Part shown: positions 53,108 through 64,000 of the stretch, one piece after another
Numbering within the stretch: position 1 is the stretch's first letter
How the letters are laid out: each line of letters opens with the position of its first letter
Translations under genes and position numbers: made by a program
NCBI GenBank assembly: GCA_037179515.1
Contig: JAXCGZ010019183.1
Span: forward strand, 21,963-85,962
Length of the DNA stretch: 64,000 bases
Direction of reading: 5' to 3'
DNA from: Halocaridina rubra
Lineage: Eukaryota > Arthropoda > Malacostraca > Decapoda > Atyidae
Notes under the pieces: generated by a model
What the model was told of the DNA's origin: nothing
The model's input: the letters and a program-made list of their open reading frames with translations, nothing else
Database searches by the model: none

Positions 53108-53187
<80 letters not shown>
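53107..53187. repeat. (AT)n microsatellite
   Basis: Pure AT run next to the foldback element. Confidence 0.97.
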
Positions 53188-53190
<3 letters not shown>

Positions 53191-53802
53191 CTTTTACATC
53201 CCCAATTTGGAAAACAATTTTTATTTTACAATGTCACATCCGATGAGTAGAAATATATATAAAATATAAAAAAAATTAAGAATTCAATTATTAACTTGTT
53301 AACCTAACTGGAGATGGACAAATTAACTAACCTAACCTAATATAATTTTCAAGATATTTTTACCTAAATTAGAGTTTAATAGTAAACATTTAGGTAAACT
53401 TATGTTCGTTCACCAATAGCAAAGTTAATTGCTAGTTGATATATGAAATTGCTTTTTTTTCTTAGTTTTTTTTTTTTTTTTTTTTTTTTTTTTATTCCAT
53501 ATCAATAGCTAAGGTTGACAAGATTTTGCACGTATAGCCTTTTTTTTTTACTTAAATATATACCATACTTTTTTTCTTTTTTTTTTACGATAATTTGCGC
53601 CTGTTTTGTATGGTGATTTACATTGGGCCATTGTAATTTTTATTAGGTTTCCTGATAAAACAATTTTGCTGCAAAAATTTATATATTGTGTAAATTTGGT
53701 TAGGTAAGACCGATTTGGTTAAAATTTGGTTAGGTGATTTGGTTAAAATAGATAGCCAGATTTACTCCCTTCGTTGATTTTTATTGTTGTTATTTACTGT
53801 TT

Positions 53803-53866
53803 TCTGTCATTATTAATCCCCATTCTAATGGGGATGGATATGGACAGGTTGGAGCTGGGGAATTAA
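53803..53866 (-). repeat. SINE family I tail fragment (copy 2)
   Basis: Counterpart of 48,460-48,520. Confidence 0.7.
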
Positions 53867-54288
53867 GTGTACAGTATGTGGTAAACCATGAATTTCAGGT
53901 AGGTTTTCGCTCATTTACACTAAATTAATGAAAAACGAGTGAATATTTATAGTAACTTTTACATTGTTATCATTGCAAATATCCTTTTAAACAATTTGAT
54001 TTTTGTTTTAATTACATTACTTTTCCGATTTCACCAAGATTATTATCTGTATATGAGGAGAAAAATGAAAGCTCTGAAGGAACAGATTACAGAGCATGCA
54101 TTACTGCCCTCTTTTTAGTGAATATATGTGAGAACTAAACTATAAATAACTATGAAAACTAAGTAAAAGAAATGGAAATTTCGAAATTTTTACTTTCATT
54201 TCTAGTTAAGAAAGAAAAACTTAATATATTAGGTTAGGTTAGATTGTAAAGATCACCTTAATCAGTAAACTAGTTGATATTTTTTCCG

Positions 54289-54292
<4 letters not shown>

Positions 54293-54375
<83 letters not shown>
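54293..54375. repeat. (AT)n microsatellite, expanded only in copy 2
   Basis: The matching place in copy 1 (about 48,940) has only ATATAAATATATTC. Confidence 0.95.
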
Positions 54376-54380
<5 letters not shown>

Positions 54381-54505
54381 CTATTTGACATTTTCATCTA
54401 TCTCGCTAGGGGTGTGAAAGTAAACAATTACCCGAATTTGTTATAATCTAGCTTAAGACCCAGACCACCAACTGGAAATGGGGGAAATTACGTTGAGTTA
54501 GGGAA

Positions 54506-56130
54506 ATTGTGTGTGTGTGTGGGGGGGGGGGTCGGAGTGCAAATTAACATGGTGATTCTGCCTTAGCTTAAACCTAACTTAGAGCTCCCATGTCTTATGC
54601 TTTTTCCATTTGTACTTTGACTCGGCCACCCCCTTACAAGTGGGATTGTGGCCATTATGTATGTTACTGTTATTTATAATATTTTCTTACTTTAGCTGGT
54701 CAGATAATTATATTACTCCATTACGGTAATGTTAATAAAGAAGATTGAAATGGGTTTGAGAATAGAGGTAGATCAAACAGTTGACAAAAAAGAAAAAAAA
54801 TGGTTTGCGCTGAAGAGAAGTACAAGATTTTAGTTTGAATTTGTAGGTATTTTAGGAAATAATGTGAGCCATAGGCCTTATTGGGCTCCATTGCACTAAT
54901 GTGTCTGGGAAGGACTAACACCTGCATAGGATATTGGATATTGTATAGTGAGTAATAATAATAATAATAACTACAACAATGATAATAAATACATTAATAA
55001 TGATATTAGCCTCTGTGTTTAGAAATTCAAGTTTTTTTTTTACATAATAGGATTATCTAATTTAAATACTATTGCATAAGTTTACAAAATGTGCATCCGA
55101 TTTGGAATTACTCGTTCAGAACGCATTGTAATCCCATTTTCTTAATTAAGACACTTCAATTGCATTGTTTTTTCTTTACAAGAAGGCTTTTGGCAAGTTA
55201 AGATTTCCGTTACAACTCCTCTTCCTTGCCTTCCCCTCTCAGATCAAACTTAGAGAGAGAGAGAGAGAGGGTTTCTTTCCCACAATTATCTTAATATTGC
55301 GTTAGGTGTTTTTTCATCATGCAATAGACAGGCATCAAAGATATTTTTTTTTTTATCTTCTGACGAGGATAGGCCCTATTCTCTCAACGGAATGCAATGA
55401 TTCTTAAAGTCGTGTTGGAGAGTAGCATTTAGATGTAAAAGTGGCTTTTGTCTGACTGTCTATGTGTGTGTGGTGTGTGATCATTAGTTCTCATAATGCC
55501 TATCAGAAAAAGAATTCTCTCGTTGTTTCACGACTTTCAACTATTTAACTTTATGAGTCTTCTCGTAACTAGCAGGTGAGGCTAGTCGTTTGCGGTATTC
55601 GCCACAGAAGTATTGCAAAGAACCTGAAAGATATTTTTCCCATGTTTAGTTCGAAACCACTGGTCATTGAAGGTGTATAACTATGTATGAGCCTGCTTTT
55701 CAGATCACAGTTGCAGAGGCCGTTGGCTATGTCTTGAACAGTATGGCTTTCTATTCAGACAGGCTTTCTGTTCAAACAGATATTAAGACACGTTTCTGTC
55801 GACGTACAGTTGAAGTTTATAGCCCATTTTTTGATGTAATTAACAAATAATAATAATAATGATAATGCTATTACGACTACTAATAGTAGTAAAACCATTA
55901 TTATATGCAAAAAGCATAGGCCTATTTTTTTTTTTTTTAATAAGTATCACTTTCCCTAAACCTATTTGTCTTTTTGAGAGTGAGGGAATCCATAGTTTCA
56001 AAAGTAAATTTTTCACTCGAGTAATATTAGTTTTATATTATGCTGGAGTTGAATACGAATCCTGTAGTCGATTTTTTGAGCTAGGCTACGTACCATTTTT
56101 TTTTTTTAGCCAGCAACTTGAAATCTTGTG
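54506..56130. other. Gene-free stretch
   Basis: Low-complexity and AT-rich sequence without convincing exons, splice-flanked frames or SINEs. It holds short GT, G, AAT and GA runs. Confidence 0.5.
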
Positions 56131-56134
56131 TAGC

Positions 56135-56137
<3 letters not shown>

Positions 56138-56188
<51 letters not shown>
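56138..56188. repeat. (TC)n microsatellite
   Basis: Pure TC run. Confidence 0.96.
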
Positions 56189-56191
<3 letters not shown>

Positions 56192-56691
56192 GATAGCATG
56201 CAGTAATGATATATCTAAATTTAATTTTAGAATTGAGTTAGAAGTTTAGAAAGACTGTTGAAAGATATTTTCCCTATCTATTAAGCAGGAGATTATAACC
56301 CTCATTATCTTTCTCTAAAATTTTATTTTAACTCATCCTTTGTTCACTTTTATGTAGGATCACTAAACATGACCAGTCTCCTTTTTTATCCTTCATTAAT
56401 CTTTTCTCGTTAGTCTTGCTCTTACAATCAATCCATTCCTTTTTTTCCTGCTCCCATTTGAGCTCTTTATTTATTAATTACATCATCCTCACCCTTCTTA
56501 CTTGCATTTTCTTTGATAATTCTCCAGCTCTTTTTATCTCTTTAATTTTCTCATTCTTGAGATTATTCAGTTGGTTACTCCACGCCCATCGCAATATTCT
56601 CATTTCTACAATATATTTTTTTTCTTTTCATGTCTCTCCCCCATTTTATTGTTCAAGTTTTTGTTCCTATACATCATTGCTGCTTTTGTCG

Positions 56692-56878
56692 TCGCCGTGG
56701 CAAAATGGTAGCGTCCGCGACTTTGAGGCGTCAGGGTTTGCGCCCCGCCACGGTCTGAAGTTATCAAGGGCATGCACTCAGGGTAATGATCACATCTGCC
56801 AAAATTAAAGTCCTTCGCAAAAAGGCACCGTCCTAGCCCATGGTAGAAAAAGGGAGTCAGTGACGTAAAACCGGCATA
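56692..56878 (+). repeat. SINE family II
   Basis: CGCCGTGGCAAAATGGTAGCG head, CGCGACTTTGAGGCGTCAGG variable-arm region, GGCATGCACTCAGGGTAATG, AGTGACGTAAAACCGG end. One of the two best-preserved copies. Confidence 0.85.
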
Positions 56879-57429
56879 TACATCATTGCTGCTTTTACTT
56901 CGGTCTTGTATCATCCTTCGATCGCATAGGAATCCAATTTTTTTTCACTCATCCTTACTAACGCATTATCAAACTATTGATTTTTCCCCTTTCCGAAGTG
57001 TTTAAACTTTGCTATTTTTATCTCCCTGTTGGTTGATTCTTAAATATTTCATTTTTCTGGTTCATGATCCTCAGATATCTCTTTTTCCAAAGCTCTCCTT
57101 CGCTCTTTAAGCCTCTTTCCATCACTTTACTGATTTCTTTGGTCAAACCTTCCAGTTACTTGAGTATATCCCGCTTTCATACATCTATTTAATTACCTCG
57201 AACTTCAGTCTTACAGCTAATTTGCTAAGCTAGTCGAGAAGACGGGAACTATTTAGTTTCAGGAGGTATTAGGAAAATTATCATCGGGGGGGAGGGGAGA
57301 TTGGGTCTGTCCATGAGCTTCGCTGGGCTGCTAAATATAAGCAAATGACATCCACGTGCCTGGAGAATTGCATGTGGAATAAGATCAAAGTAAACTTAGT
57401 TTCTCTTGATAATAATACCACTACTACTA

Positions 57430-57440
57430 CTACTAATAAA

Positions 57441-57472
<32 letters not shown>

Positions 57473-57480
57473 TAATAATA
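57430..57480. repeat. (AAT)n microsatellite
   Basis: AAT run with a GAT interruption. Confidence 0.95.
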
Positions 57481-57784
57481 CAAATTATATTAATAACTAT
57501 ATATACAAGGTTTAGGTCACAGTTATGAAACAATATAATATTCTGAGAACAATATCGAGACATCCGACAACGTGTGGTTCTTGTTGACTGTCAGATATTA
57601 AATGAATCAACGAAGCATAATGCCACAAGAAAATACTTTTTTTTTACCCAATAGTATGAGCGATAAAGTGTACACGATGCTAATTTCCTTTGAATATAAA
57701 TGCCAAACCATAGACCAAGAGCTCTGGCTAACTCATACAAATGCACAATTCCGCCATCTCTTTTTATGGGAGTGGTTGAGTCAA

Positions 57785-57938
<154 letters not shown>

Positions 57939-58259
57939 GGTGCTTATAAAACTAGGAAGTAATATTTGCTTAACTTATAAGCCACGTTATCATTTTTAAT
58001 AGTGAAAAATAATTTGGAATTATTAATGGTTATATTAGTTACTACAATAGCCTATTTAGCGACCGGTCATTTAATAGTTTTTTTTTTTTTTTTTTTTAGT
58101 AATAGTTTTTATTAAGCTATATAGTACTATAAGTTGGTGAGGTTACTGTCCCTTAAACAAGGTTAACTGAGTAAACTAAGAATGTTTTTGATTGCTGTGT
58201 GTGAACCGGGGGAAGTGTTGTGGCTTTGGAACACCTTGCTGCAAAAACCGCTCCCAGTG

Positions 58260-58570
58260 GGAACGTTATGCTAAGCAAGACTCCTCGGTAGTTTGAATGC
58301 TTTTAAGACTATTTTACCGTTGGAAGTCACATCCAAACTCTTTGTTCTTCTTCGACAACTTTATTTGCTCGTATTTATACGGGGTCGCTGTTTCTGATGA
58401 ACTGTCCCCATCTGCCTCTGTCGCCGGCCATGTTGGAATGTAGGCCCTTCTCTCAGATCAAGATCAGTTTATAAGATATTAAAAATTATCGTGGCTTATG
58501 CTAAGCTAGCCTTCCCGCTAGTTTGAATGCTTTAAGACTATATTTTGCCGTAGGAAGTTTTATTTTAATC
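58260..58570. repeat. Two-copy repeat (TAGTTTGAATGCTTTTAAGACTAT)
   Basis: A block of about 65 bp beginning TTATGCTAAGC recurs about 230 bp downstream, on either side of a possible retroelement end. Confidence 0.7.
58345..58440 (-). mobile_element. Possible non-LTR element 3' end
   Basis: The reverse strand reads GACAGAGGCAGATGGGGACAG then CAGCGACCCCGTATAAATACG, a pattern common at the 3' end of arthropod Jockey/RTE-like elements as I recall it. Short and unsupported by a frame. Confidence 0.3.
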
Positions 58571-58629
58571 ATATGAAATCAAAATATTTTCGTTATTATT
58601 CTGTAGTTTGATTACTTAAAAAGACTTTT

Positions 58630-58935
58630 AAAGTTAGCTCTCTTCGGGTGGACTACGTGCAGCTCCACAAATACTCTGAAGAGTAAAGTTAGTCCTCTCT
58701 AGGTAGGCTACATCAGTCTCTACAAATATTCTGAACAGAGTTAAGCTAGCCCTCTTCAGGTAGGCTAAGTGAAGCTTCCATAGATATTAAGCCAAGTTAG
58801 TTGTTTTCAGTTAGGCTACTTGAAGCTCGACACGTGATCTGAAGTCATGTCCTTTTTCGTTTAGGCTGTGTAAAGTTCGAAGAGATACTCGCTATGGAGT
58901 AGACTAGTCCCCTTCAAGAAGGCTACTATGGTAGT
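58630..58935. repeat. Degenerate tandem repeat, unit about 60-65 bp
   Basis: TTAGTCCTCT-AGGTAGGCTAC and AGCTCCACAAATA-TCTGAA blocks recur about five times. Confidence 0.65.
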
Positions 58936-59211
58936 CCTCTCTTACCCTGTTATTACTAGTCAGTTTGTCTCACCGTGAGAATATAAATCAAAACGACGAA
59001 CGGTTTATTATGTATTTTTTCTTATTTCTTTTTCATCTTGCCACTTTCTGGGGGAAATCACATCCTCATTATCAAACTTCTTATAATAAACTTTATCTCC
59101 TTTCCTTTAATTAGTTTGTCATACCGTGAAATAATGTAACATGACAAAGAACAGATACTTTGTATTAATTTTTGTCCTCTTGATATCACTCGTAAATATA
59201 ATGATATTTAT

Positions 59212-59335
59212 GAGCGCTCGACTCGGAACTTGACAGACCTGTGTTCGAACCCACTACTGGGCGTTAGGAAAGGCATCCGGCCTTAATTCCCAAGGTCCAG
59301 CCTGTCTGTGTTTGCTCCCAATCTCACCTGCAAAA
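59212..59335 (+). repeat. SINE family I, 5'-truncated
   Basis: GAGCGCTCGACTCGGAAC, GTGTTCGAACCCACTAC, GGCATCCGGCCTTAATTCCC. Confidence 0.82.
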
Positions 59336-60490
59336 ACACCTTTTATTGTGTACAGGTACACAGATGGATTGACAGTTTGCTGTGAGTTCAAATAGCCTAC
59401 TCGTCAGCGCACTTATGATTTCTTGTTAGATGTTTTTGTTTTTCAAGTAACATTGGTGTTATTTATTTATTTATTTATTTATTTATTGCAATACGGTCAT
59501 AGTTGTTTCCTTCCTCTTCAAAGTAAGCTTTTGTAGAAAATTTTGATGAAGAAATATGAAATAGCAGATATTTTTTCTGACGGCAATTTTTTAAGAATCT
59601 ATTTTTATATCTTGACTCTAGCGTTTATTGATATTGTGTTGGCATGTATATAAACGATATATTCACATTGTATAAAAGTAGCTTAAGAGTTTTCTGTGTA
59701 TAGCTTACCATAGTGGTATTTTTATGTTAATGTAAATGTAGTATAGAGTTGATAAAATTTGCAACAGGAATCTATCAGGTTTTTCCCTAATATATTCGTT
59801 TATTTTTCATTGAGCGAAAGATTCGCATCTTTGCTGTATTACTATTCATAAATAATGTCCTTTCAAGAACTCAACATATACCAGATAACGGTACATATAA
59901 ACTGTGGTCATTTTGTGGTGTATTCAAGTATGTCTTTTTAGCATATTCACTCAGAAAGGCCTAGCGGAAAATACAGGTACTTGCTTAGTAGCTAGGAAAT
60001 GATAAGTTGAGGGAAAAAGTTTGTTGTTTATCGCTTGTTTAGAAGTTTTGCGGATAGAAGATAACTGTTGTTTAGTATTTTGTTTATTTGGTCATCTTTT
60101 GCCGTTAGCAAGACTTCATGCAGTGATGCATACAACATAGCACTTTCATTCTGGAATTTTTTTTTGGTAGATTGAAGATAAAGTAGCCTTTATAACCTAC
60201 CAGCAAAACGTTCATTTTTCATTCTTGCTTTGAGTGTTAGACTGAATCAAAATAACACTTATATCCTATAAGCATAGAGTTCACTTTCATTTTTGTATCT
60301 ATTCTGGTAGCCTAAACATTTTTTTTTTTAAGCATATAGTTTATACTTGAATAATTAATCAAAGAATTTTTAAAAAATTTATTTTATTCCTTTTAAAGGG
60401 ATTATTTTGAACACTTGAGAGTTGGTTAAATTGTGCGAATTTTACTGTTTCATTATTCATATTATTTATGTTCTTGTTTATCTTCGTACT
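59336..60490. other. AT-rich stretch without recognised genes
   Basis: Contains a short (TTTA)n run near 59,462 and otherwise nothing recognised. Confidence 0.5.
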
Positions 60491-60496
60491 TCAGAA

Positions 60497-60655
60497 GGTC
60501 GCGGTAGCACAGTGGTATATCTCGTGAATCGGGAAGCGAGTAACGCGGATTCAAGGCCACCGCGGGGCGTCAGGAAGGGCATCCAGGCTTAATTCCCCAA
60601 CTTCAACTTATGGCTGCCCCTATTCGAATAGTGACTAATTGTGACATAAAATGGT
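60497..60655 (+). repeat. SINE family I
   Basis: GGTCGCGGTAGCACAGTGG head, GGGGCGTCAGGAAGGGCATCC. Confidence 0.85.
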
Positions 60656-60918
60656 GTTACTTCACCTTCAGACGACATAAAAGGCTTTGATATGCTAGAA
60701 CGAAAAAGGATAAAAATTTTAACTATTCAAGGACACAGTCGGGCATTTATGCCAAGGAAATCTAAATTTCTTGAAGAATATTTCACAGGTTTTCATATAG
60801 TAATAGTCCCGAAGTTATAATTCAAAAGTATTATTTATTTATTTATATTATTTGTTTATTATTGTGTCCTATGTAATATAATTGTCGGGCGGTGGTAATA
60901 CAGCAAATACAGTACATA

Positions 60919-61021
<103 letters not shown>

Positions 61022-61036
61022 CCAAAAATAATTTAA

Positions 61037-61070
61037 ATGTTCCGGTTTTACGTCACGGACTCCCTTTATA
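61037..61070 (-). repeat. SINE family II tail fragment
   Basis: TTCCGGTTTTACGTCACGGACTCCC is the inverted end of family II. Confidence 0.65.
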
Positions 61071-61236
61071 TTAGAATATTGCTTGAAAGCTGAAAAATTT
61101 TCTTAATCTTACTTTGAAAATTATTAAATAATAATGATTTCATTATGATAATATGGTAATTTTTTTTTCCAGAAGAGACTTTGTAAAGGTTTATGGTTAG
61201 ATAAGAAAATAAAATTACTTAATTTTTGACAATGTA

Positions 61237-61325
61237 GGAAGCTTCTAGCCTTAATTCCCCAGTTCCAACCTGTCTGTGTCCACCCCACTCGAATGGGGAT
61301 TTAAAGTGGCACGTGAAACGATAAA
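61237..61325 (+). repeat. SINE family I, 5'-truncated
   Basis: CTAGCCTTAATTCCCCAGTTCC to GGGGATTTAAAGTGGCACGTG. Confidence 0.8.
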
Positions 61326-61837
61326 ACGGCAATAAAAATATGTGCATTATGCATATTGTTTTGAACAATTCACCAAGAAAGCAAGCCAACTCAACTCGGT
61401 AACGGTCCCAAGCACAGAGCACTGGAGAGGAGAGGGTGTCTTAAAAAGGGACATCCGGTCATAAATCATAGCCAAAAAGCAAATTCTCCAAGTGGCTGTG
61501 GAGAATCAGCGAGTCTATATAAACTAGGGAAGAGCAAACTCATGTCAAAGAATATTAATAATAGAGAACTTTAGTATTTAGTGACATTTGCATATGATTA
61601 TTAATGTAATGATGATAATAATAATAATAATAATTATAATAATAATAATAATAAGAAGAAGGTAAATTTGTTCTTTCACAAAACAATAGTTTTACTCATC
61701 AATTATATTCTTGATTGGGGATGAACTAACCAAACTAATCTCAGTTGACCTAATTTAACCTAATTGAATACAATGAATTACCATGTGATATTAGTTCTTG
61801 AGATTTCCTAAATGGTGGTATGAAAGTAGGTATTCAT

Positions 61838-61893
61838 CAATAATAATAATAATAATAATGATTATTATTATTATTATGATTATTATTATTATG

Positions 61894-61975
<82 letters not shown>

Positions 61976-62125
61976 TGATAGATAAAGCCTTGTTTTGGGA
62001 TTGGTGTGTGTATCAGTAGCCTTGGCGTATAAGGATAATGGTAAGGAAAAACCGCAAAATTGCATGTTTGGGTGGACAGGAAGTGGCTATTGCGAGACGT
62101 TCGGTGACCCCAACCCCCCCCCCCC

Positions 62126-62161
<36 letters not shown>

Positions 62162-62185
62162 ATCTGTCTATCTCTCTCTAGCATG

Positions 62186-62251
<66 letters not shown>

Positions 62252-62425
62252 CAACGCATGGGCAAAGCTTCTGTCTCAAAGATGTCACGGAGATAATGAT
62301 GATGATAATTATTATTATTATTTTTATTATTATTATTTTTATTATTATTATTATTATTATTATTAGTAGTAGTAGTAGTAGTAGTAGTAGTATTTTAAAG
62401 ATGTACCCTATTAAGTTCTATAATG

Positions 62426-62492
<67 letters not shown>

Positions 62493-62500
62493 TTCAAAAA
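61838..62500. repeat. Cluster of ATT, TC, AGT and AAT microsatellites
   Basis: Runs at about 61,838-61,970 (ATT), 62,126-62,180 (TC), 62,186-62,250 (ATT), 62,300-62,395 (ATT then AGT) and 62,424-62,490 (AAT), separated by short unique sequence. Confidence 0.95.
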
Positions 62501-62634
62501 TAATGAAATTTCGTCGTCTCTACTTTGAAATTTAATAGAGAATTCTTTTGTATTCTAGTATAAAGAAACCAATGTAATGAATTTCGAAAAGTTTTTTATT
62601 ATTAATTATTAACTGTAGCTGAAAGATTGTTTAT

Positions 62635-62752
<118 letters not shown>

Positions 62753-62931
62753 TTGATTTTACTCTGTACTCTTAAGGCGAGGACATACTTTTCTCATAGA
62801 ATTTTACCTAATATGAGTTATGCCACATAATTACATAAATACATGAATTAGAATATTACCTGAGTTACGAATAACAGTTACATATACATCAAATAAACGC
62901 AATGATTATTACTAATAAATATATTTATAAG

Positions 62932-63122
62932 TCACCGTGGCTCAAGCGGTAGCGTCCGCGACTCTGAGGCGTCAGGTCGAGGGTTCACGCCCCCTCACGG
63001 TCTGAGGTTAGCAAGGGCATGCACTCAGGGTAACGATTACATTGCCAAAACAAGTCTTTTGCAAGAAGGCAACCGTGCTAGCCCTTGGTAGAAAAGGGAG
63101 TCCGTGACGTAAAACCGGAACA
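62932..63122 (+). repeat. SINE family II, well preserved
   Basis: CACCGTGGCTCAAGCGGTAGCG head, CGACTCTGAGGCGTCAGG, GGGTTCACGCCCC box B, GGCATGCACTCAGGGTAACG, GTGACGTAAAACCGGAA end. Confidence 0.88.
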
Positions 63123-63451
63123 TATTTATAAATTACATAGATTACAAATGTATGATGGAGCACTACAATTTTATTAAAGTAAAATGAATGTTAATAGATG
63201 AATAAATAAATAATTTTTGGATCTTTTAAAGAGTAATAACCCTTCGAGGTCACGTAAAGTTAAATAACCCCGTGAATTATTAGGGTTGGTTAGGTGACTT
63301 GCCTTGTAAAGTATACATAAACTTTGAGCACCCTTGGGTAAGTTTTCTTTACATGATCCTAATTATCTCTCAGATTAGCACATACATATATCGCATGAGT
63401 ACAGTAAATACCTTAAATAAATAAATAATTTGATAGATGAATAAATAGATA

Positions 63452-63770
<319 letters not shown>

Positions 63771-64000
63771 AACGAACACAATGGTAAAGCCAGATAAATA
63801 AATCAATAATTTTCTCTTATCAGATTAGCCTCATTGAAAATCTGTTTCCCAATATTCCAACTTTGCTAATCAATACTTTCAGTAACTTTGTGTTGGGCGA
63901 TTAATAGGTTCTGTGTCTGGTATTGGCTGTGCGTTTGATTAGCCTATTCATAGATTGTGTATGTGTGAATGGCTAATCAAGAGTTGTCAAGGAATTGGAA

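Larger units (their letters stand above)
49084..54505. repeat. Tandem segmental duplication, copy 2
   Basis: Directly abuts copy 1. Differences include loss of about 43 bp near 50,363 relative to copy 1, an extra AT run at 54,293-54,375 and homopolymer changes. It ends near AATTACGTTGAGTTAGGGAAA. Confidence 0.95.

Overview
This is eukaryotic nuclear DNA, most likely from an arthropod and probably a decapod crustacean. It has four spliced genes with GT-AG introns, very dense AT, TC and ATT microsatellites, short TTAGG-type tracts, dozens of tRNA-derived SINEs and several copies of a Jockey/CR1-like LINE. The decapod assignment is inferred from this texture, not proven. There is no operon, CRISPR array or prokaryotic gene.

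Layout from left to right. (1) 173-2927, minus strand: the first three coding exons of the large U2AF splicing-factor subunit (U2AF65/U2AF2), running off the left edge. A 39-bp-type minisatellite lies in its first intron, and a promoter-like segment with two ATGGCG motifs lies upstream. (2) 6286-10544, plus: a complete six-exon CutA homologue of about 150 aa with an N-terminal hydrophobic segment. (3) About 10.5-19.5 kb: repeats and LINE debris, including a 5'-truncated minus-strand LINE at 16.95-18.5 kb. (4) 19506-30065, plus: a Nanos homologue in at least eight small exons. Its paired CCHC zinc fingers are split by a 5.2-kb intron holding a nearly intact LINE. The N-terminal exon is uncertain. 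(5) 35742-44152, plus: an eleven-exon METTL25B/RRNAD1-type methyltransferase-like gene of about 567 aa. (6) 43.7-54.5 kb: a tandem duplication with a unit of about 5.4 kb. It carries a second, nearly identical copy of the METTL25B terminal exon, the same SINEs, and the same minisatellites and palindrome. (7) 54.5-64 kb: no gene recognised; microsatellites, SINEs and low-complexity sequence.

The genes do not form a pathway. U2AF65 acts in pre-mRNA splicing, CutA is a conserved trimeric protein, Nanos is a germline translational repressor working with Pumilio and CCR4-NOT, and METTL25B is a putative methyltransferase. The most interesting observations are the highly intron-split Nanos gene with two related N-terminal exons, the tandem duplication that copied a terminal exon, the sense-strand bias of intronic SINEs, the near-intact LINE with a single in-frame stop, and two long palindromes next to AT microsatellites. 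All exon limits come from reading frames, splice motifs and remembered family motifs; no alignment or transcript evidence was available.
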